This document shows, one piece after another, positions 6,446 through 12,544 of a stretch of DNA of 19,470 nt. Under the pieces are notes generated by a model, which did not search any database, was not told the DNA's origin, and worked only from the letters and a program-made list of their open reading frames with translations. The position numbers were made by a program, and so were the translations under genes. Position 1 is the first letter of the stretch. Each line of letters starts with the position of its first letter. Source of the DNA: an uncultured Clostridia bacterium (lineage in GTDB: Bacteria; Bacillota; Clostridia; Oscillospirales; CAG-272); contig CALDMI010000382.1 in the NCBI GenBank assembly GCA_937914815.1, positions 1 through 19,470 of the forward strand, read 5' to 3'.

Positions 6446-6491
6446 GCGTGGGAAAACAATATATTCTTTAGGACGGAGCAATCCACCCTAA

Positions 6492-6526
6492 ATTGCTAAC
6501 TGCTCATTGCTCATTGCTAACTGCTT
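6492..6526. repeat. Five heptanucleotide tandem units (ATTGCTA/ACTGCTC type)
   Basis: Units at 6492, 6499, 6506, 6513 and 6520 follow the pattern A-Y-TGCT-N (ATTGCTA, ACTGCTC, ATTGCTC, ATTGCTA, ACTGCTT). The last unit touches the guaB stop codon (6526-6528). A short microsatellite in the guaB 3' untranslated region. Confidence 0.75.
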
Positions 6527-8031
6527 TACTTCGTCGCCGGGGCGTTTTTCAGCATTACATCGTGATAGCCGCCCTCGACGATACTCGTCGCCGAGACGAG
6601 GGTTATCTTCGCCTTTTTCTGCAGCTCCGGAATGCTCGTGACGCCGCAATTGCACATCGTGGATTTCACCTTATAGAGCGACTTTTCCACATTGTCATGC
6701 AGCGCGCCGGCGTATGTGACATAGGAGTCGACGCCCTCCTCAAACGAAAGCTTTGCCTTTCCGCCGAGGTCATAGCGCTGCCAGTTGCGGGCGCGGTTCG
6801 ACCCCTCGCCCCAGTACTCCTTGACATACTGCCCGTTTATCATTATCTTCTGCGTCGGGCTCTCCTCAAACCTCGCAAAATAGCGACCGAGCATTATGAA
6901 GTCCGCCCCCATCGCAAGCGCGAGCGTCATATGATAGTCGTGAACTATTCCTCCGTCGGAGCAGATCGGAATATAAATTCCGGTCTTTTTATAATATTCG
7001 TCGCGCGCCGCGGCAACCTCTATCACCGCGCTCGCCTGTCCTCTTCCTATTCCTTTCTGCTCGCGGGTTATACATATCGAGCCGCCGCCGATGCCTATCT
7101 TGACAAAGTCAGCGCCACACTCGGCAAGGAAGAGAAATCCCTCGCGGTCGACGACATTTCCGGCGCCGACCTTCACGCGGTCACCGTAATTCTTCCGTAT
7201 AAATTCAAGCGTCTTTTTCTGCCAGACCGTGTACCCCTCCGATGAGTCGATACAGAGGACGTCCGCCCCCGCCTCGATAAGCGCGGGTACGCGCCGCTCA
7301 TAATCAAGGGTATTTATTCCCGCGCCGACAATATAGCTCTTGTTGCTGTCAAGCAGCTCGTTCGGGTTCTCCTTATGCTGCGCATAGTCCTTTCTGAAAA
7401 CGAAGTGCCGGAGTTTTCCCTCCTTGTCCACTATCGGCAGGGAATTGAGCTTATGCTCCCAGATTATATCGTTCGCTTCTTTCAAGGAGGTGCCCTCCGG
7501 CGCTGTCACAAGCCTCTCAAGCGGGGTCATGAATGTAGATACCTTCTCGTCTCCGGACATGCGGCTCACGCGGTAGTCGCGCCCGGTCACAATGCCGAGC
7601 AGCTTTCCGGTTCCGGTGCCGTCGTCGGTCACCGCCATTGTTGAGTGTCCGTTACGCTCTGCGAGCTCGAGGACATCCGCGAGGGTGTTGTCCGGGGTGA
7701 GATTCGAGTCGCTCACCACAAAGCCTGCCTTGTAATTTTTGACTCTCGCGACCATCGCCGCCTCGTCCTCTATGCTCTGCGAGCCGTATATGAAGGAAAT
7801 TCCGCCCTCCTTTGCAAGGGCTATCGCCATTCTGTCGTCGGAGACCGACTGCATGATAGCCGACACGAGCGGGATATTCATTGTGAGCGGGCACTCCTCG
7901 CTCCCGCGGCGGTATTTCACAAGCGGGGTTTTGAGTGTTACGTTTGCCGGGATGCACTTCTCATCCGTATAGCCGGGGACGAGAAGATACTCGCTGAAGG
8001 TGTGTGACGGTTCGGAAAAATAGGTTGCCAT
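6526..8031 (-). CDS. guaB: IMP dehydrogenase
   Basis: A 501-residue cytosolic enzyme oxidising IMP to XMP with NAD+, the committed step of GMP synthesis. It has the (beta/alpha)8 barrel split by two CBS domains (about 105-155 and 165-220), which in this family bind nucleotides and regulate activity. The catalytic loop reads [14 protein letters not shown] (311-324), with Cys320 as nucleophile, and the nucleotide-binding segment is IDSSEGY (261-267). This loop ([13 protein letters not shown]) belongs to a divergent IMPDH subgroup I associate with Clostridia. The start at 8031 follows AGGAG 7 nt upstream; the 20-residue N-terminal extension to 8091 overlaps the promoter and lacks a ribosome site. 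Monocistronic from its own promoter, although read-through from the upstream ppi gene is possible. Confidence 0.96.
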   Translation of the reverse strand: MATYFSEPSHTFSEYLLVPGYTDEKCIPANVTLKTPLVKYRRGSEECPLTMNIPLVSAIMQSVSDDRMAIALAKEGGISFIYGSQSIEDEAAMVARVKNYKAGFVVSDSNLTPDNTLADVLELAERNGHSTMAVTDDGTGTGKLLGIVTGRDYRVSRMSGDEKVSTFMTPLERLVTAPEGTSLKEANDIIWEHKLNSLPIVDKEGKLRHFVFRKDYAQHKENPNELLDSNKSYIVGAGINTLDYERRVPALIEAGADVLCIDSSEGYTVWQKKTLEFIRKNYGDRVKVGAGNVVDREGFLFLAECGADFVKIGIGGGSICITREQKGIGRGQASAVIEVAAARDEYYKKTGIYIPICSDGGIVHDYHMTLALAMGADFIMLGRYFARFEESPTQKIMINGQYVKEYWGEGSNRARNWQRYDLGGKAKLSFEEGVDSYVTYAGALHDNVEKSLYKVKSTMCNCGVTSIPELQKKAKITLVSATSIVEGGYHDVMLKNAPATK

Positions 8032-8074
8032 TTTTGTCTCCTTAGTTTTGTCGGGGGGCGGGTTGGTTGATATA

Positions 8075-8105
8075 TTTATATGTTTTTGCAAACTTATATT
8101 GTCAA
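8075..8105 (-). promoter_or_regulatory. guaB promoter
   Basis: On the minus strand, TTGACA at 8105-8100 and TATAAA at 8080-8075, spacing 19 (or CATATA at 8082-8077, spacing 17). It starts about 10 nt after the stop codon of the upstream cyclophilin gene. The -35 is exact consensus; the -10 assignment is less certain. Confidence 0.65.
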
Positions 8106-8115
8106 ATCCGGTATA

Positions 8116-8724
8116 TTATCCCGGGTAGGTGTCGTATATCCTCACAGATTCCATAACCGGCTGATCCTCTTTATCAAGGGCGTATGCCGCGCCGGAGAGG
8201 TCCCCGACGTCCTCCATCATCCTGTCCACAATCTCCATGCCGGAGACCACCTCGCCGAAGGCGGCATACTTCCCGTCAAGAGAATAAGACACGCTATCGC
8301 TCGTCTCGACGCAGATAAAGAACTGCGAGGACGCGGAATTATAGCTCATGGAGCGCGCCATGGAGATTGTCCCGCGCTTATGCTTCAAGGGATTGTTCAC
8401 TCCGTTCTCGGAAAACTCGCCCTTTATCGTATCGGGTGAGCCGCCGGTGCCGTCCCCGTTCGGGTCGCCTCCCTGAATGACGAAATTTTTGACGAAGCGG
8501 TGGAACGTCAGCCCGTCATAGAAGCCCTCTTTTGCGAGCTTCACGAAGTTATCAACGGTTATCGGCGCGGCGGAGCGGTCGAGCTTTACTATTATCGTCC
8601 CGTAGTCGCGCACCTTTATCTCCGCATATTTTATATCCTCCCCGCCGCCGGAGCAGGCAGTGAGCGCGAGGGGGAGCGCCAGCGCGGCGCAGAATATAAG
8701 AACTAATACAAGTGTTTTCTTCAT
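8116..8724 (-). CDS. Cyclophilin-type peptidyl-prolyl isomerase, lipoprotein
   Basis: A 202-residue peptidyl-prolyl cis-trans isomerase, probably anchored to the outer face of the membrane, where it would assist folding of exported proteins. The N-terminus is a lipoprotein signal: MKK, a hydrophobic stretch and lipobox LTAC with Cys24, then a GGG linker. The cyclophilin domain spans about 33-198 with FHRFVKNFVIQGGDP (74-88, catalytic Arg76) and SSQFFI (132-137). The start has only a weak ribosome site (GAGAAG very close to the ATG), so translation may depend on coupling to holA, whose stop lies 18 nt upstream. Third gene of a DUF1934-holA-ppi operon, just upstream of the guaB promoter. Confidence 0.93.
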   Translation of the reverse strand: MKKTLVLVLIFCAALALPLALTACSGGGEDIKYAEIKVRDYGTIIVKLDRSAAPITVDNFVKLAKEGFYDGLTFHRFVKNFVIQGGDPNGDGTGGSPDTIKGEFSENGVNNPLKHKRGTISMARSMSYNSASSQFFICVETSDSVSYSLDGKYAAFGEVVSGMEIVDRMMEDVGDLSGAAYALDKEDQPVMESVRIYDTYPG

Positions 8725-8742
8725 ATCTTCTCAATTATTCCT

Positions 8743-9771
8743 TTATATATTTTCCGCAATGAACATCTCGACGGCAGAGTAGCCGGAGGCACCGCCGGAC
8801 TTTGACGCGGCGTCCACCTCGACGAGCCGGGTGAGCACCCGCGCTATCTCCTCCGGTGGGCGGTTCTTCGCCGCCTTTGCATAAATCTTCACCTTATAGG
8901 GATTTATTTTGAGAATTGCCGCGACGTCGTTTGCGTCCTTTCCGTCGGTCATCATGCCGATAACGGCGAGAAACTCCGAAAACGTGCGCGCCATCATTCC
9001 TATTATTACCGACGGGTCGGTTCTCCGGGTCTTCAGATCCGAGAGCGCGCGGAACGCCGCCGCGCCGTCCCGGTCGGTCAGCGCGTTTGAGAGGGTGAAT
9101 GTGTCACACTCCACAGTGCCGGAGGCGACATGCTCAACGTCCTGTGGCGTAAGCTCCCGCCGCCTGTTTTCTTTTAGGTAAGCCGCGAGCTTCTCAACCT
9201 CGCCGTTCAGCACCTGCATAGAGTGCCCGGAGCGGAGGAGTAGCGCGGAGAGCGCATCTGCCGTCACGGCTATTCCCTCGGCGTCAAAGTGCTTTTTCAG
9301 CCATGCCATGAGCTGTCGGTCGGTCGATTTCGGGAAATTCAGAATATCAAAGATTTTGCCGAAGCGGACAGCCTGCTTCCCCGGTCTCTTTGCGCTCCCG
9401 GCGTCGAAGCCCTCCTCCGCACAGAGGAACGCCACGGTCGTATAAGGGTACTCCTCACGCAGGGGGGCTAACTCCTCTATGGCGCGGCGGGTGCCCTCCC
9501 GCATTTTTTCAAAGTCGGCATACCGCCACTCGACGAGCTTTCGCTCCGCCATCATCGGAGGCGACTTTATAGCGTCGGTCAGCGCGGCGCAGTCCGGCTC
9601 AGCCCCGTCGAAAACTATATGATTGAAGGCGGCGAGCCCCTCGTCCGGTACAGCCGCCGACGCGAGCTCCCGGAGGTAATATTTTTTAAGGTAATCCTCC
9701 TCGCCCGAGAAGATGTACCACCCCGCGACCTTCCCGTCACGGAGCCGCGCGGTAAATTCGCTTACTTCCAT
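8743..9771 (-). CDS. holA: DNA polymerase III delta subunit
   Basis: A 342-residue AAA+ fold protein that, in the clamp-loader complex with gamma/tau and delta', opens the beta clamp and loads it on primed DNA. Recognised by length and the N-terminal pattern GWYIFSGEEDYLKKYYL (17-33), the GeE-x-yL motif of HolA, then a central region with RPGKQAVRFGKIFDILNF and the C-terminal helical domain (about 215-342). As is normal for delta, no Walker A site is seen. The start at 9771 overlaps the end of the DUF1934 gene (stop at 9764-9762) by 10 nt, implying translational coupling; GGGAGG lies 4-5 nt upstream. The ppi gene follows after 18 nt. Confidence 0.92.
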   Translation of the reverse strand: MEVSEFTARLRDGKVAGWYIFSGEEDYLKKYYLRELASAAVPDEGLAAFNHIVFDGAEPDCAALTDAIKSPPMMAERKLVEWRYADFEKMREGTRRAIEELAPLREEYPYTTVAFLCAEEGFDAGSAKRPGKQAVRFGKIFDILNFPKSTDRQLMAWLKKHFDAEGIAVTADALSALLLRSGHSMQVLNGEVEKLAAYLKENRRRELTPQDVEHVASGTVECDTFTLSNALTDRDGAAAFRALSDLKTRRTDPSVIIGMMARTFSEFLAVIGMMTDGKDANDVAAILKINPYKVKIYAKAAKNRPPEEIARVLTRLVEVDAASKSGGASGYSAVEMFIAENI

Positions 9772-10205
9772 TTATCCCTCCCCGGCGGCAGTATCTCGAC
9801 GGAGTATTCCATTCTCCGCGCCTGCCCGCCTATGTCAAGGAGATATTCTATATCCGCGCGAAAGCCGCCGTCATCCGAAAGCGAGAGCGACCTTGTCCGC
9901 ACTTCCATATCTATTGAATATGGCGGGGCGGAGAATATGTCACGGTGGGTATGTCCCTCCTCGAATACGAGGCGGCGCGCGCCGTGCCCTGTGCGCTGTA
10001 CGGTGAGGCGCCCTATGCCGTCATATATCATCTCGCAGATGTCACCGGCGTCGGTGTCCCGATAGCGGACGATGACCCGCCCGCCGTCGCGCTCTATTGT
10101 TCCTTTATGGGTTTTATCATATTCCTCGGCTCTCCGCTCCGCCCCGTCCTCGATGTCATACGCGCGGGAGCGGACGCGGACGCCCGCCTTTTCCGGTTTT
10201 GCCAT
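9762..10205 (-). CDS. DUF1934 (YwiB-like) beta-barrel protein
   Basis: A 147-residue small cytosolic protein resembling the DUF1934/YwiB family, predicted beta-barrel (calycin-like), function unknown. The family pattern is visible: an N-terminal strand with a Glu-rich turn, VRYRDTD (48-54), a GIGRLTVQRTG-like strand pair, LVFEEGHTH, a PPYSIDMEVRT segment, and a final ADIEYLLDIGGQ. In other Firmicutes it is often next to argS; here it leads an operon with holA and ppi, overlapping holA by 10 nt. The start at 10205 is supported by GGAGA 8 nt upstream. A strong hairpin separates it from the upstream mgs-like gene; I could not place a promoter confidently. Confidence 0.8.
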   Translation of the reverse strand: MAKPEKAGVRVRSRAYDIEDGAERRAEEYDKTHKGTIERDGGRVIVRYRDTDAGDICEMIYDGIGRLTVQRTGHGARRLVFEEGHTHRDIFSAPPYSIDMEVRTRSLSLSDDGGFRADIEYLLDIGGQARRMEYSVEILPPGRDKWK

Positions 10206-10227
10206 AGCCTTATCTCCGAATAATTAT

Positions 10228-10297
10228 AAAAAAGCCGACTGTCCCGCGCGGCATGCGCCGCGCCGTCAGAGCGTCTCTGAATGACAGTCGCTTTTTT
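10228..10297 (-). terminator. Three-stem terminator-like structure after the mgs-like gene
   Basis: The outer stem joins AAAAAAGCCGACTGTC (10228-10243) with GACAGTCGCTTTTTT (10283-10297), one bulged base. Inside are two further perfect hairpins: GCGCGGC-ATGC-GCCGCGC (10246-10263) and TCAGAG-CGT-CTCTGA (10266-10280). Read on the minus strand it begins directly after the mgs-like stop codon and ends in a T6 tract, so it is probably an intrinsic terminator with a branched head. The A6/T6 symmetry makes it potentially bidirectional. Confidence 0.8.
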
Positions 10298-10299
10298 AT

Positions 10300-10731
10300 T
10301 TATCTCTTTCTCTTTGAGAGGTTGTAATCGCTGTGAGGGTTCAAGAGGTTCCGCCAGTCGAGGCTCCCAGCGCCGAGCGCCGTAACAAGCACCTCTGCCG
10401 TCGCTATATTGGTAGCAAGGGGAATATTGTAGGTGTCGCACATGCGGAGCAGGTCGAGCTGTGCCGCGGAGGGCACCTTCTCGGAATCCGTACTCCGGAA
10501 GTAGAACACGAGGTCAATCTCGTTGTAGGCTATTCTCGCGGCTATCTGCTCGGTTCCCCCCGCGCTGCCCGCAAGAAAGGACTCAATCTCCAGCCCTGTG
10601 ACATCGGCGATGTATTTACCGGTTATATGCGTTGCACAGAGCTTGTGACGCGCGAGTATACCGCAATAGGCAATGCAGAACTGCGCCATCAGTTCTTTTT
10701 TGTTGTCGTCCGCAATAAGCGCTATATACAT
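10300..10731 (-). CDS. mgsA: Methylglyoxal synthase-like protein, catalytic residues apparently missing
   Basis: A 143-residue protein that aligns over its whole length with methylglyoxal synthase, which converts dihydroxyacetone phosphate to methylglyoxal plus phosphate. Similarity is clear at IALIAD, CATHITG (32-38), GSAGG (55-59), AARIAYNEIDLVF and YNIPLATNIATAEVL (101-115). The hallmark active-site positions differ from those known in E. coli MgsA: His19 becomes Asp8, the phosphate loop TGTTG becomes THITG, catalytic Asp71 in GGDQQ becomes Thr60 (GGTEQ), the FFWDP/FFRDP motif becomes YFRST, and the His98/Asp101 segment becomes PSAAQ. The frame is intact, with good Shine-Dalgarno (GGAAGG) and promoter, so it is not an obvious pseudogene. 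It may bind a ligand or partner without catalysis. Divergent from pfkA. Confidence 0.85.
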   Translation of the reverse strand: MYIALIADDNKKELMAQFCIAYCGILARHKLCATHITGKYIADVTGLEIESFLAGSAGGTEQIAARIAYNEIDLVFYFRSTDSEKVPSAAQLDLLRMCDTYNIPLATNIATAEVLVTALGAGSLDWRNLLNPHSDYNLSKRKR

Positions 10732-10800
10732 TTTAAGCCTTCCTTCCGCTAAAGGTCATGAGTGCCGTGGAAAAACATATCCCACTGTACTTATGTTACA

Positions 10801-10829
10801 ATTATATCACCGTTTTTTTCTTTTGTCAA
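10801..10829 (-). promoter_or_regulatory. Promoter of the mgs-like gene (full consensus)
   Basis: Minus strand: TTGACA at 10829-10824, a 17-nt spacer, TATAAT at 10806-10801 preceded by TGA (extended -10). Every element is exact consensus, predicting strong sigma-A transcription starting near 10794 and a leader of about 60 nt. Confidence 0.92.
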
Positions 10830-10900
10830 TCGGCTTATCATCATTTTCGCCGGCGCGCGTGAGATTTTTTAAGTTTTTGAAAAGATTTTGCCGTACCCTG

Positions 10901-10929
10901 TTGTAAACCGAAAAAAATTGGTGTATAAT
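10901..10929 (+). promoter_or_regulatory. pfkA promoter
   Basis: TTGTAA at 10901-10906, a 17-nt spacer, TATAAT at 10924-10929. Transcription expected from about 10936, a leader of about 58 nt. It lies about 72 bp from the divergent promoter of the mgs-like gene. Confidence 0.82.
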
Positions 10930-10993
10930 CAAAATTACATCAGGAATATTGCAATTTTCCCGCTATGAGAGAGAGGGAAAGAAAGAGGCTCTT

Positions 10994-12061
10994 ATGACAA
11001 AATTCAAGAGAATAGGCGTTCTTACCTCCGGAGGAGACGCCCCCGGAATGAATGACGCGGTGCGTGCGGTTGTCCGTGCCGCTATCGCAAACGGGGTCGA
11101 GGTCATGGGCATCTACCGCGGATACTCGGGGCTTATCGACGGAGATATACATCAGCTCGATGTACACAGCGTCTGTAACGTTATAAACAGGGGTGGCACG
11201 ATACTATATTCAGACCGTTGCCCCGCGTTCATGACCGAGGAGGGCAGACTTGAGGCTGTCGAGACCTGCCGCCGCTTCGGCATTGACGGAATAATAGCGA
11301 TAGGCGGAGACGGAACCTTCCGCGGCGCTACTGCACTCACCGCCCTCGGCGTCCCCTGCATAGGTCTGCCGGGCACGATAGACAACGATATAACGTCGAC
11401 CGACAGTACGATAGGCTATGACACCGCGATGAACACGGTTGTCGAGCTCGTCGATAAGCTCCGCGACACCTGCGAGTCGCACGCGCGCTGTAACGTCGTT
11501 GAGGTCATGGGGCGCGGCGCCTGTGACATCGCGCTCAATACCGGTATCGCGACCGGAGCCACCGCAATAGTAATATCCGAGATCCCGTTCTCGGAGGAAG
11601 AGCTCTTCGAGAAGATGAAGCGTTCCCGTAAGCTCGGTAAGCGCAACTTCATAATAATAGTCTCCGAGGCTATGGGCAAGGAGTACGGACCCGCCCTCAC
11701 GAAGAGAATAGAGGCGGCGACAGGTATCGAGACCCGCTTTGCAAGGCTCGCCCACATAGTGAGAGGCGGAAATCCGACCCTCGCAGACCGCGTCATGGCT
11801 ACCGAGATGGGCGTGTTCGCCGTCGACGAGCTCCTGCGCGGAAATTCAAACCTCGTTATATGCTCCCGCCGCGGCAAGGTAGTCGCGACCGAGATAAGAT
11901 ACGCCCTCGCACTCGACGACCTCTACAAGGGCTTCAAGACCCGCGAGGACCTGCAGGCGGAGTTCTCCGAATGGGAAATAGAGCGCATGGAGATAGAGGT
12001 CGAGGCAAGGCATATCTATGTAAAGAACCTCTATAATATCGCAGAGACGGTTAATATCTGA
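10994..12061 (+). CDS. pfkA: ATP-dependent 6-phosphofructokinase
   Basis: A 355-residue cytosolic glycolytic enzyme phosphorylating fructose 6-phosphate to the 1,6-bisphosphate. Motifs: GVLTSGGDAPGMN (8-20) of the nucleotide site, IGGDGTFRGA (103-112), PGTIDND (126-132) with the catalytic Asp130, VVEVMGRGACDIA (168-180) and RGGNPTLADR in the substrate/effector region. The Gly in GGDGT and the Gly before TIDND indicate ATP rather than pyrophosphate as donor. It is about 35 residues longer than the classical 320-residue enzyme, mostly at the C-terminus. The start at 10994 is preferred over the upstream in-frame ATG at 10949, because the segment between them holds the purine-rich ribosome site AAGAGG. 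Single-gene unit with its own promoter and terminator. Confidence 0.96.
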   Translation: MTKFKRIGVLTSGGDAPGMNDAVRAVVRAAIANGVEVMGIYRGYSGLIDGDIHQLDVHSVCNVINRGGTILYSDRCPAFMTEEGRLEAVETCRRFGIDGIIAIGGDGTFRGATALTALGVPCIGLPGTIDNDITSTDSTIGYDTAMNTVVELVDKLRDTCESHARCNVVEVMGRGACDIALNTGIATGATAIVISEIPFSEEELFEKMKRSRKLGKRNFIIIVSEAMGKEYGPALTKRIEAATGIETRFARLAHIVRGGNPTLADRVMATEMGVFAVDELLRGNSNLVICSRRGKVVATEIRYALALDDLYKGFKTREDLQAEFSEWEIERMEIEVEARHIYVKNLYNIAETVNI

Positions 12062-12077
12062 TACAGAACCGAATAAG

Positions 12078-12125
12078 AAGCGGTCAGGCTGCTCTCCGGA
12101 ATGGGGACGACCTGACCGCTTTTTT
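12078..12125 (+). terminator. Intrinsic terminator of pfkA
   Basis: AGCGGTCAGG (12079-12088) pairs with CCTGACCGCT (12111-12120), loop 22 nt, followed by a run of six T (12120-12125). It lies 18 nt after the pfkA stop. Confidence 0.93.
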
Positions 12126-12177
12126 CATTAAATTGATACACGGGGTACCGTTATATTGAGAATTGCACGACCGGAAA

Positions 12178-12229
12178 GCGACCCGGATTTTTGTTTTTCG
12201 ATATCGGTTATCGCGCCCCGGATTTTTGT
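12178..12229. repeat. 17-bp direct repeat, period 35
   Basis: GCGACCCGGATTTTTGT (12178-12194) and GCGCCCCGGATTTTTGT (12213-12229) differ at one base. Noncoding, between the pfkA terminator and the inverted repeat element. Confidence 0.65.
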
Positions 12230-12432
12230 CACCTATTAATCTGATAGATGAACTGCACCGCGGTATAGTTTAGCACAGTTTGGTTATTTTGTCAATAGAA
12301 CATACTCATTTTGCGTATAAATATATTATTTTGTGAGAGGCGGAGCAGAATTTTCACCCTCCGGTGCACGGGAGGGGACGAAAAGGGCGCCTCTGCGGTC
12401 TGTCCCGGTCATCTATCAGATTAATAGATGAC
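12228..12432. repeat. 24-bp inverted repeat bounding a 205-bp structured element
   Basis: The left arm (12228-12251) contains CTATTAATCTGATAGATGA, and the right arm (12409-12432) its reverse complement; one mismatch in 24 bp. Each arm is itself a dyad, with the right copy forming GGTCATCTAT-(7)-ATAGATGACC (12407-12433). Between the arms are a consensus-like minus-strand promoter and a compound hairpin at 12336-12394. It could be a pair of operators for a dimeric repressor, or a small MITE-like element; I see no clear target-site duplication. Confidence 0.7.
12267..12295 (-). promoter_or_regulatory. Candidate minus-strand promoter inside the inverted-repeat element
   Basis: Minus strand: TTGACA at 12295-12290, a 17-nt spacer, TAAACT at 12272-12267. 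The -35 is perfect and the -10 matches four of six. Transcription would begin near 12260 and run through the left dyad toward the pfkA terminator; no protein gene lies on that path, so it would make a short noncoding RNA if active. Confidence 0.4.
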
Positions 12433-12544
12433 CACGGCTCCCCTGTGTATTCCGGCACACGGGTGCCGCGTTTATCTCTTTTTTCTGTCAGGGCGACTGT
12501 GCACAACAAAATCATAAAACACAAAAAGCATGAGGTGATCTGAC
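12316..12544 (+). promoter_or_regulatory. Putative structured leader of the InlB-repeat lipoprotein gene
   Basis: A -10-like TATAAA at 12316-12321 (TTGTCA at 12289 is too far for an ideal -35) would produce a leader of about 215 nt with three hairpins. H1: AGAGGCG/CGCCTCT (12336-12342 with 12388-12394), continued by TTTTC/GAAAA and CCCTCC/GGAGGG. H2: GGTCATCTAT/ATAGATGACC (12407-12433). H3: about 13 pairs with two mismatches at 12435-12468, followed about 10 nt later by a T-rich tract with six T. H3 could be an attenuator. No known riboswitch class recognised. Confidence 0.4.

Noticed and set aside
6493..8439. Long + strand frames opposite guaB and ppi (250, 89, 120 and 119 residues)
   Set aside because: Shadow frames of the well-supported minus-strand genes, explained by the high GC content at third codon positions.
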